Origin: an uncultured Bdellovibrionales bacterium
GTDB lineage: Bacteria; Bdellovibrionota; Bdellovibrionia; Bdellovibrionales; UBA1609
NCBI GenBank assembly: GCA_938001965.1
Contig: CALLBC010000103.1
Location: 1 to 46,503 of the forward strand
Length of the DNA stretch: 46,503 nucleotides
Reading direction: 5' to 3'
The position numbers and the translations under genes were made by a program. Positions 38,667-46,503 of the stretch are shown piece by piece. How positions within the stretch are numbered: the stretch's first letter is position 1; each line of letters begins with the position of its first letter. The notes beneath the pieces were generated by a model. The model was given only the letters and a program-made list of their open reading frames with translations. It was not told where the DNA came from and searched no databases.

Positions 38667-39533
38667 CTACCTAAAAGACCTTACGAACTGAGAAATGTCC
38701 TTCCACATTTCTTCGCTTTGAAATACATCATTATGATCGTAGCCATCCATTGTAATAAACTCCACTTGTCGCTTGTTGCGGATGCTATTGTAAAGTTTAA
38801 CTCCTAATTTATGCGGAATAATTTCATCCTTGTCGCCATGAAGTATTAAGCCAGGTAGCTTATTGTACTCTAGAGCCTCAACAGAGTTGTAGTCGTTGGC
38901 TTCAAACCAATCTTTTGGTACTTGATCTTTTAAGCTACTAAAGTGATGATCAATTAAATCTTCAACTGTGCTCCAGGGACTTGTTAAGACAAAGCCACTT
39001 ATGGAGCTGCGATAGTTTTTTATAACTTGGCTGGCAACTCCTGTTCCAACTGAGCGTCCCCAAATAATAATTTTTGAGCGTTTAAATTTACTACGAGCAA
39101 ATGTAATAGCTTTGCCGGCACTAGCAGTTAAGCTACTTTTAGTGGGGAATCCAGTACTTTTTCCGTACGCAGGATAATCAATAACAACAACATTAGCATT
39201 TAGGTTTTTCAATGCTCCCAGGATTCCGCCTTGGTACAGGCCACCAATGTTAGCACCGTTACCATGTAAGTAGATCACAGTTGGTGAACTTTGACTTTTA
39301 TAATAATACCAACCATGAATTGATAAATCCTGTTCACCGTCATTGGTGGTTAGGGTTATGTCTTTATAACCAACTTGTGCTGTCTCAGGCACAGCTATTT
39401 TATTTGCGAATTTATAAGCATAGAGGTTATTATTTGCTATTTCCTCAAAACTTCCACCACAGGCGGTAAGTATAAAGCTTGTAACTATTACTGTAGCCAT
39501 TAAGAATTTTTGGCTCATAGGTTGCTTAATCAT
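38667..39533 (-). CDS. Alpha/beta hydrolase lipoprotein
   Basis: Lipobox ILTACG; YLHGNGANIGG, IWGRSVGTGVAS, LHGDKDEIIP; start at ATG 39533 after GGAGG. Confidence 0.9.
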   Translation of the reverse strand: MIKQPMSQKFLMATVIVTSFILTACGGSFEEIANNNLYAYKFANKIAVPETAQVGYKDITLTTNDGEQDLSIHGWYYYKSQSSPTVIYLHGNGANIGGLYQGGILGALKNLNANVVVIDYPAYGKSTGFPTKSSLTASAGKAITFARSKFKRSKIIIWGRSVGTGVASQVIKNYRSSISGFVLTSPWSTVEDLIDHHFSSLKDQVPKDWFEANDYNSVEALEYNKLPGLILHGDKDEIIPHKLGVKLYNSIRNKRQVEFITMDGYDHNDVFQSEEMWKDISQFVRSFR

Positions 39534-39824
39534 TATTCCTCCAAAAGTATTAAGCATTTATTAAAAACAATTTTGCACTGATAGTTTTGATCTATGCGAC
39601 CAACCAGGTTAATAGTTTTTAATAAAAACTTGATTCGTTTATATTTTCAGGGATAGCTGGATAAAGTTGTAGTCGTATTCTTCAATGCAATAAAGGGCTT
39701 TAAGGGCTTATCAATAGATTTGTTTTAATCAATGTTAAAAATTTTAGGTAGATATAAACAATTAATTTTATTTTGTTCACTTTTATTGATTTGGCTACAG
39801 CTAAACAATCAAATAAACTAAATT

Positions 39825-39905
39825 AAAGTCTTACTACTTAGGTCAAACCTAAATTTACTTCTAATAGGACCTAAGGTTTGTTTGACCTAGTAAAGGCAAA
39901 GACTT
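39825..39905 (+). promoter_or_regulatory. Imperfect long inverted repeat in the 5' leader of the LptF/G-type gene
   Basis: aaagtcttactacttaggtcaaac ... gtttgacctagtaaaggcaaagactt. Confidence 0.5.
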
Positions 39906-39916
39906 ATCGTAAGTGT

Positions 39917-41002
39917 ATGTTATCCATAATCGATAAATATATAGTAAGAATCTTTTTAACCTACTTTTTTTCAGGTCTTTTTATATTTATTGCTTTATTT
40001 TTTGTAACTGATTTCATAAGTAAATTCTCAAGGTATGATACCACCGTAAGCACATTATTTAAGTTTTATGGGTATTATCTCCCAGAGATTGTATACCAGA
40101 TGTTGCCAGTGGCGATTCTATTGGCTTCAATTTTAACAATATCCAGTTTAAGTAGAAATAATGAGCTGATCGCCTTTTTTTCTAGTGGCGTAAGTATTTA
40201 TCGAATTTGTACGCCCATGATAATTTTAGTTTGTTTATTTTGTGGTTTATCATTTTTTTTAGGTGATAAAGTGATCCCACATTTTGCTGAGCAAAAAGAA
40301 ATAATTAAAATTAAAGAAATTAAAAAGCGAGCCTATAAAATTAAAGAAATGACCGGTATTAAAAATAATGTTTGGTACCGTAGTGGTGATTTATTAGTAA
40401 ATCTAGAATCTATGGACTTATCTAGCAACATAGGTCTTGGGGTTTCCTTGTTTTACTTTAGTAACAAGTGGGAATTAAACAAAGTGATCAAGGCTCCTAA
40501 AGCAAAGCTTGGCAGCGGGTCCTGGGAGTTATTAGAAGTTACAGAAACGTTATTCTCAAGCGAAAGTAGTTTTCCAGTGAGGCATACTTATTTGTCTAAA
40601 GTTATTGAAATGAACAAAAAGTTATCAGACTTAAAGATACAAGATCTTGCTGTTGAGTCTATGAACCTAAAACAGTTAAAAAATTTCATCTCAAGAAATA
40701 AAAAAACGGGGTTAAATACCTCAAGCTATGAAGTTGATTACTACGCAAAGTTTAGTTTTTCAATTGCAGCCTTATTGCTTGTTTTAATGAGTATTCCCTT
40801 TGGAGTTAGTAAAAGGAGGTCTGGAGGAGGACTGGCTAGTATTGGTATCTGCTTAGGGATTGTGCTGGCATTTTGGCTATTCTATAGTTTTTCTCTAAAT
40901 CTAGGAAAAAGCGGTATTTTATTTCCAATGTTGGCGGCATGGCTTCCCAACTTAATTATTATCGTTTTAGCTGGGTTTATGCTAAGGCGAGTTAATACCT
41001 GA
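39917..41002 (+). CDS. LptF/LptG (YjgP/YjgQ) family LPS export permease
   Basis: IIDKYIVRIFLTYFFSGLFIFIALFFVTDFI...PVAILLASILTISSLSRNNELIAFFSSGVS...SIPFGVSKRRSGG. Confidence 0.92.
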   Translation: MLSIIDKYIVRIFLTYFFSGLFIFIALFFVTDFISKFSRYDTTVSTLFKFYGYYLPEIVYQMLPVAILLASILTISSLSRNNELIAFFSSGVSIYRICTPMIILVCLFCGLSFFLGDKVIPHFAEQKEIIKIKEIKKRAYKIKEMTGIKNNVWYRSGDLLVNLESMDLSSNIGLGVSLFYFSNKWELNKVIKAPKAKLGSGSWELLEVTETLFSSESSFPVRHTYLSKVIEMNKKLSDLKIQDLAVESMNLKQLKNFISRNKKTGLNTSSYEVDYYAKFSFSIAALLLVLMSIPFGVSKRRSGGGLASIGICLGIVLAFWLFYSFSLNLGKSGILFPMLAAWLPNLIIIVLAGFMLRRVNT

Positions 41003-41120
41003 TATTTAAATACTTAAAATTACTAAAGAAAAACCTCTTTGTATTTCTCCCGAATTCTAATAACAAAATCGTTTAATTATCCTTTGAATCTTGACCCTAA
41101 TCGTATTAGGTACACAGAAG

Positions 41121-41138
41121 AGGACTTTAAAAAGTCCT
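41121..41138 (+). promoter_or_regulatory. Hairpin upstream of def
   Basis: AGGACTT-taaa-AAGTCCT, perfect 7-bp stem. Confidence 0.4.
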
Positions 41139-41176
41139 ATTAAAAACAATACCTTACCAAATAATTGAGGGGAGTT

Positions 41177-41761
41177 ATGGCTTTACTTGAAGTATTAAAA
41201 TTTCCAGACCCAAGACTTAGAAAAGTATCACAACCTGTTGATAAAATAACTGATGAGTTAGTTCAGTTTTCAAATGATATGCTTGAAACCATGTATGACT
41301 TTAAGGGCATTGGTTTGGCTGCGCCACAAGTTGGGCGTCTTGATCGTTTACTGGTTATAGATACTCGTCAAAAAGGTGATGATGATAGATATAAACTGGA
41401 TGATATGACAGAGCTTGAGCAAAAAGTGGAACAGCCTTTAATTGTATTCAATCCTGAAATTACTTTTAAAGAGGGTAAAACAACTTATGATGAAGGATGT
41501 TTAAGTATACCAAGCTATTATGAAACTGTTGAGCGTTTTGAATTAATTGAGCTTGAAGGCCTAAACCAAAAAGGTGAAAAAATTAAATTTAAAACTGATG
41601 GCTTGTTATCTATATGCATACAGCATGAGATAGATCATTTAGATGGTAAATTATTTATTGATAGGCTGAGTGTGATTAAATCTGGACGAATAAAAAAACA
41701 AATTAAAAAACACGGATATCCAGAAAGAAAAACAGAACAAGAAAGTGAAAGTGAGCAATAA
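41177..41761 (+). CDS. def: Peptide deformylase
   Basis: GIGLAAPQVG, EGCLSIP, QHEIDHLDGKLFIDRLS; ATG 41177 after gagggg. Confidence 0.97.
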   Translation: MALLEVLKFPDPRLRKVSQPVDKITDELVQFSNDMLETMYDFKGIGLAAPQVGRLDRLLVIDTRQKGDDDRYKLDDMTELEQKVEQPLIVFNPEITFKEGKTTYDEGCLSIPSYYETVERFELIELEGLNQKGEKIKFKTDGLLSICIQHEIDHLDGKLFIDRLSVIKSGRIKKQIKKHGYPERKTEQESESEQ

Positions 41762-42703
41762 GTGAGTGTAGTAAGAGTCGCTTTTATGGGAACTCCAGAA
41801 TTTGCGGAGTATCATTTAAAACAATTGTATGCAGACCCACATTACCAAGTGGTGGGGGTGGTTTCGCAACCCGACAGAAAGCAAGGACGTAAATTAAAAT
41901 TAACACCAAGCCCTGTTAAGAAATTAGCTCTGGAGCATGAGACGCCAGTTATTACTCCTGACAAATTTAATAATACTGAAGTTTTTGATACTGTAGCTAG
42001 CTGGCGCCCGGAAGTGATTATTGTAGTTGCCTACGGACAAATTATTTCTTCTAAGTTTTTAAAAATGTTTGATCAAAGAGTTGTAAATGTACATGCTAGC
42101 TTATTACCGAGGTGGCGAGGGGCTGCACCTATTCAGCGCTCAATTATTGAAGGTGACATAGAGACTGGCGTTTGTTTGCAAGTCATGAAGAAAAAGCTAG
42201 ACGCCGGTGATGTTATTGGTGAGCGTAAAATATCTATTTCGGATGATATCAATGCAATTGAGCTACATGATAAGTTAAAAGTTTTAGGGGCCGATCTACT
42301 TTATGTTGAGCTGATGGATTACATCAGAGGAAACCTAACCCCAGTAAAACAAGATGAGCAATATATTACTTATGCTGAAAAGCTTTTGAAATCAGAATCA
42401 TTAATTGATTGGAAGCTTCCTGCTAAAAAAATTCATAATTTAATCAGAGGTATGCAGTTAGGCCCCGGAACTTATTCATTATTTCAAGGGTCTAAATTTA
42501 AAATCCACAAAACCACTGTTGTTAGTGTTGAGTCTGATGGTCCAGGCTATGTTATGGCTTCTGAGCCTAATGAACTATTAATTGGTTGTGGTGAAAATGC
42601 TTTAAAAATTTTAATGATACAACCAGAGTCAAGATCTCGAATGGAAACTTCAGAGTTTTTAAAAGGTCATCCAATTCAAAAAGGAGAAATATTCGGTGAG
42701 TAA
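41762..42703 (+). CDS. fmt: Methionyl-tRNA formyltransferase
   Basis: FMGTPEFAEYHL, SQPDRKQGRKLKLTPSPVK, NVHASLLPRWRGAAPIQRSIIEGD; GTG start. Confidence 0.97.
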   Translation: MSVVRVAFMGTPEFAEYHLKQLYADPHYQVVGVVSQPDRKQGRKLKLTPSPVKKLALEHETPVITPDKFNNTEVFDTVASWRPEVIIVVAYGQIISSKFLKMFDQRVVNVHASLLPRWRGAAPIQRSIIEGDIETGVCLQVMKKKLDAGDVIGERKISISDDINAIELHDKLKVLGADLLYVELMDYIRGNLTPVKQDEQYITYAEKLLKSESLIDWKLPAKKIHNLIRGMQLGPGTYSLFQGSKFKIHKTTVVSVESDGPGYVMASEPNELLIGCGENALKILMIQPESRSRMETSEFLKGHPIQKGEIFGE

Positions 42704-43346
42704 ACCATTTATTATTGCACCAAGTATCTTATCAGCCGATTTCTCTAAATTGGCTGAGGAAATAAAAGCAGTGGAAAAGGCGGGAGCTGATTGGATACAT
42801 GTGGATGTTATGGACGGTCATTTTGTTCCTAATTTAACAATAGGTGCACCAGTTGTTAATAGTATCCGCCCAATAACTAAAGCTCAGCTTGATGTGCATT
42901 TGATGATTGATTATCCAGAAAAATATTTAGATGATTTTTTAGCAGCCGGTGCAGACATAATTACAATTCATATTGAATCTACAACTAAAGCTGCTGAGTG
43001 CATACAATTAATTAAAGAGTCTGGAGCAAAAGCTGGAATCACATTAAAGCCAGGAACGGCATTGTCAGATATTAAAAAATATTTACCAAGTGTTGATCTT
43101 GTCCTTGTTATGACTGTGGAGCCAGGGTTTGGCGGTCAAAGCTTTATGGATGATCAGGTCGCAAAAATTGATGAATTAAAAAAACTACGTGAAGAAAATA
43201 ATTATAATTATTTAATTGAAGTAGATGGTGGTGTGAATGCTGCTACAGTTGCAAAGTGTAAAAATGCTGATGTGCTAGTGGCTGGAAGTTTTGTATTTAA
43301 AAATGATTACGCACAATCCATTAAAACTTTAAAAGAGGCTAAGTAA
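42696..43346 (+). CDS. rpe: Ribulose-phosphate 3-epimerase
   Basis: IAPSILSADFSKLAEEI, HVDVMDGHFVPNLTIG, VMTVEPGFGGQSF, EVDGGVN; GTG start overlapping fmt. Confidence 0.97.
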   Translation: MSKPFIIAPSILSADFSKLAEEIKAVEKAGADWIHVDVMDGHFVPNLTIGAPVVNSIRPITKAQLDVHLMIDYPEKYLDDFLAAGADIITIHIESTTKAAECIQLIKESGAKAGITLKPGTALSDIKKYLPSVDLVLVMTVEPGFGGQSFMDDQVAKIDELKKLREENNYNYLIEVDGGVNAATVAKCKNADVLVAGSFVFKNDYAQSIKTLKEAK

Positions 43347-43349
43347 TAA

Positions 43350-44885
43350 ATGAAAGTTTTTAAATTAACAGGACATGATGTAAAACTAGAAAATGTATGG
43401 TCGGTGGCTCATCGTAATAACAAAGTGGAGCTTTGTGATTCGGCCAGAAAAAAGATTGTTGAATCAAGAGACTATATTGAGGGAAGAATTAAAAATGGTG
43501 ACACCATGTATGGCGTCAATACGGGCTTTGGTTTGTTTAGTAATGTAAATATATCTCAAGAAGATATTGAAAAGTTACAGGTAAATCTAATACGCTCGCA
43601 CTCTGTGGGGGTCGGAGAGCCATTTACTCCTCAAGAAACTCGCGCCATTATGTACCTAAGAGCCAATGCCTTATCAAGAGGGCATAGCGGCTGTCGTGTT
43701 GATGTTATTGAAAAGATATTAGAGTTTTTAAATAATAATATTATTCCTGTAATTCCCAGCCAAGGAAGTGTTGGTGCCAGTGGCGACTTAGCGCCCTTAT
43801 CTCACTTAGCTTTAGCATTAATTGGAGAAGGCAGAGTTTGGCAAGATGGAAAAAAGGTTCCTGTTGCTGAAGTTTTAAAAGCTAAAAAAATTAAACCATT
43901 AGTTTTACAAGCTAAGGAAGGTTTATCATTAATAAATGGTTGTCAGGTAATGACAGCTATTGGCTTGCTTTACACTTATGAAGCTAGAAGGCTAGCATGG
44001 ATGGTGGATTTAGCTGGAGCTATGACCCTAGAGGCTATGCGAGGAACACGCTCTGCATTTGACCCTTTAATTGCAGCAACACGCCCCCATCCTGGCGAGG
44101 CTAAGACGGCTCGTAATATGTTAAAGCTTCTTGGCGAAACTTCTCAAATTGCTGAAAGTCATGCTGATTGCGGTAATGTTCAAGATGCTTACTCGCTTAG
44201 ATGTATTCCTGCCGTTCATGGAGCAGCAAAAGATACAGTGGTTTCCACTTTAAAAACTTTAGAAATCGAAGCCAACTCTAGTACAGACAACCCTTTAGTC
44301 TTTTCAAAGGAAGGTAAAATATTATCTTGTGGTAACTTTCACGGAGAACCAGTGGCTTTTTCATTAGACTACTTGTGCATAGCTATGAGTGCCATGGCTA
44401 GTATTTCGGAGTGTCGAATTGAAAAACTAATAAACCCGGCGATGAGTCAGCTTCCTGCCTTTTTAGCTCCTGATGGTGGTTTAAATAGCGGTATGATGAT
44501 TGTGCAAGTGGCTGCGGCCTCACTTGTGAGTGAAAATAAAATTTTATCACACCCTGCCTCCGTTGACAGTATCCCAACCTCTGCTGATAAAGAAGATCAT
44601 GTGAGTATGGGAACAATCGCTGCAAGAAAGTTAGGGAAAATTATTAAAAATGCAGAAAATATTGTTGCCATGGAAATACTATGCGCAATGCAGGCGCTGG
44701 GGTTCTTAAAGCCTTTAAAAGCTAGTGCTGCTGTGGCTGCTGTTTACGACTTGCTAGAGCCAATAGTTCCGTTTGCTAAAGTGGATAGAATTTTTTCAGA
44801 AGACATAGAGCTTGTTAAAAGTAAAATCAGAGATAATTCAATTGCATTAACAATTAAAAAATCAGTAGGAGACTTAGAATGGTAA
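43350..44885 (+). CDS. hutH: Histidine ammonia-lyase
   Basis: [26 protein letters not shown] (MIO-forming ASG), NSSTDNPLV. Confidence 0.97.
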   Translation: MKVFKLTGHDVKLENVWSVAHRNNKVELCDSARKKIVESRDYIEGRIKNGDTMYGVNTGFGLFSNVNISQEDIEKLQVNLIRSHSVGVGEPFTPQETRAIMYLRANALSRGHSGCRVDVIEKILEFLNNNIIPVIPSQGSVGASGDLAPLSHLALALIGEGRVWQDGKKVPVAEVLKAKKIKPLVLQAKEGLSLINGCQVMTAIGLLYTYEARRLAWMVDLAGAMTLEAMRGTRSAFDPLIAATRPHPGEAKTARNMLKLLGETSQIAESHADCGNVQDAYSLRCIPAVHGAAKDTVVSTLKTLEIEANSSTDNPLVFSKEGKILSCGNFHGEPVAFSLDYLCIAMSAMASISECRIEKLINPAMSQLPAFLAPDGGLNSGMMIVQVAAASLVSENKILSHPASVDSIPTSADKEDHVSMGTIAARKLGKIIKNAENIVAMEILCAMQALGFLKPLKASAAVAAVYDLLEPIVPFAKVDRIFSEDIELVKSKIRDNSIALTIKKSVGDLEW

Positions 44886-46503
44886 GAACTATTCAACCAC
44901 CAACAGGTACGAAATTAAATTGTAAAGGTTGGCAGCAAGAGGCTGCATACAGAATGATTCAACATAATCTAAGCCCTGATGTTGCTGAGGAGCCAGAAGA
45001 GCTAATTGTTTATGGTGGGCGAGGTAAAGCGGCTAGAAATTGGGAATGTTTTGATAAAATTTTAAAAGCGCTTACTGAAATTGAAAACGATGAAACATTA
45101 CTTGTGCAGTCTGGTAAACCAATTGGTATTTTAAGAACTCATGAGGACGCTCCACGTGTTTTATTGGCTAACTCTAACCTGGTTCCTAATTGGGCGAACT
45201 GGGATGTGTTTGATGAGTTAGATAAAAAAGGTTTGATGATGTATGGCCAAATGACGGCTGGTTCTTGGATATACATTGGAACTCAAGGGATTATACAAGG
45301 AACTTATGAAACATTTGTTGAAGCCGGTCGTCAGCACTTTGGTGGTAGTTTAAAGGGGAGAACTATATTAACCGCTGGTTTAGGCGGAATGGGTGGTGCG
45401 CAACCACTGGCTGGTGTTTTTGCTGGTGCTGCTGTTTTAGCTGTTGATGTTGATCCTCATAGAATAAGCCGCCGTTTAGAAACGGGTTATGTCGATGAGC
45501 TCGCGGACACATTAGAAGAGGCCGTTAAAAAAGTGGAAGAGTATAAAGCTGCTGGAGTGGCTAAGTCCGTGGCTTACTGTGGAAATATGTCAGAAGTGAT
45601 TCATGAACTTATCAAGTTAGGTTTTAAACCTGATATTTTAACTGATCAAACTTCTGCTCATGACCCATTAAAGGGCTATATTCCAGAGGGCTATACTTTA
45701 GAAGCAGCAGAACAGTTGCGAAATAATGATCCACAAAAACATATGGAGCTTGCAAAGCAATCAATGGCTAAGCATGTAAAAGGCATGCTTGCAATGCAGT
45801 CTTCTGGCGCAATCACCTTTGACTATGGCAATAATATTCGGGCCATGGCTCAATCTGTTGGTGTGGAGGATGCATTTAACATTAAAGGCTTTGTTCCTGA
45901 GTATATTAGGCCTCTTTTTTGTCGTGGGAACGGTCCATTCAGATGGGTTGCTCTGTCTGGAGACCCAGAAGATATTAAAGTGACCGATGATGCAATAAGA
46001 GAGTTATTTCCGCATAAGAAAGACTTATTAAATTGGCTTGATATGGCACAAGAACGAATTCAATTTCAAGGTTTGCCATCAAGAATTTGTTGGTTAGAGT
46101 ATGGTGAAAGAGCACTTGCTGGTGCAAAATTTAATGAGCTAGTAAGGGATGGTAAAGTAAAAGCTCCAATAGTTATTGGTCGTGATCATTTAGACTGTGG
46201 CTCTGTGGCTTCTCCTAACCGTGAAACTGAGGCTATGAAAGATGGCTCTGATGCTGTTGCAGATTGGCCAATCTTAAATGCAATGGCAAATGTAGCTAGT
46301 GGTGCAACTTGGGTGAGTCTGCATCATGGAGGCGGAGTAGGAATGGGTTATAGCATTCATGCCGGCCAGGTGATTGTTGCTGATGGAACGGATGCTGCTG
46401 CTAAACGTTTAGAGCGTGTTCTTACCACTGACCCTGCAATGGGTTTGTTTCGACATATTGATGCAGGTTATGAGTCCTCAGTAAAAATGGCTAAAGAAAA
46501 GGG
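44879..46503 (+). CDS. hutU: Urocanate hydratase (truncated by window end)
   Basis: Manual translation: [55 protein letters not shown]...; ATG overlaps the hutH stop; 3' end outside the window. Confidence 0.95.
   Translation, partial: MVRTIQPPTGTKLNCKGWQQEAAYRMIQHNLSPDVAEEPEELIVYGGRGKAARNWECFDKILKALTEIENDETLLVQSGKPIGILRTHEDAPRVLLANSNLVPNWANWDVFDELDKKGLMMYGQMTAGSWIYIGTQGIIQGTYETFVEAGRQHFGGSLKGRTILTAGLGGMGGAQPLAGVFAGAAVLAVDVDPHRISRRLETGYVDELADTLEEAVKKVEEYKAAGVAKSVAYCGNMSEVIHELIKLGFKPDILTDQTSAHDPLKGYIPEGYTLEAAEQLRNNDPQKHMELAKQSMAKHVKGMLAMQSSGAITFDYGNNIRAMAQSVGVEDAFNIKGFVPEYIRPLFCRGNGPFRWVALSGDPEDIKVTDDAIRELFPHKKDLLNWLDMAQERIQFQGLPSRICWLEYGERALAGAKFNELVRDGKVKAPIVIGRDHLDCGSVASPNRETEAMKDGSDAVADWPILNAMANVASGATWVSLHHGGGVGMGYSIHAGQVIVADGTDAAAKRLERVLTTDPAMGLFRHIDAGYESSVKMAKEK

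Noticed and set aside
45789-45983. 64-aa plus-strand ORF
   Set aside because: Out-of-frame ORF inside hutU, which runs open to the window end
1-46503. Search for rRNA, tRNA, CRISPR arrays, transposases, phage or defence islands
   Set aside because: None recognised by eye; a tRNAscan-SE/Infernal/PADLOC run would be needed to exclude subtle cases

Overview
The window is a gene-dense, AT-rich bacterial chromosome segment. I infer a Bdellovibrionota-like or deltaproteobacterial-type host, which needs phylogenetic confirmation. I found no rRNA, tRNA, CRISPR array, prophage or transposase. Most of it is housekeeping and metabolic: nhaA, 2-oxoacid:ferredoxin oxidoreductase (two subunits), plsC/cdsA-like genes, serA, a glcD-like oxidase, grxD-bolA, aconitase, tauE/LysR, birA-nadC, an lptF/G-type permease and def-fmt-rpe-hutH-hutU. 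Signalling genes include a sigma54-type response regulator, a tightly overlapping phosphorelay operon (REC-PilZ-like, REC, histidine kinase, HPt, secreted protein) and a REC protein with a conserved-looking C-terminal helix. The most notable items are: (i) a complete two-subunit DNA topoisomerase VI operon (top6B-top6A), with a histone-H1-like Lys/Ala tail on the B subunit; (ii) a secreted Ala/Ser/Thr/Asn-rich quasi-repetitive protein with shifted codon usage; (iii) several structured non-coding elements, including a perfect 19-bp inverted repeat, mutually exclusive hairpins, an lptF leader stem and a dispersed palindromic repeat; (iv) short ORFs missing from the ORF track, namely a 55-aa DUF2892-like gene coupled to grxD and a 19-codon leader ORF overlapping serA. 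None of these is proven to be a new system. Topo VI and the repetitive secreted protein deserve follow-up first.
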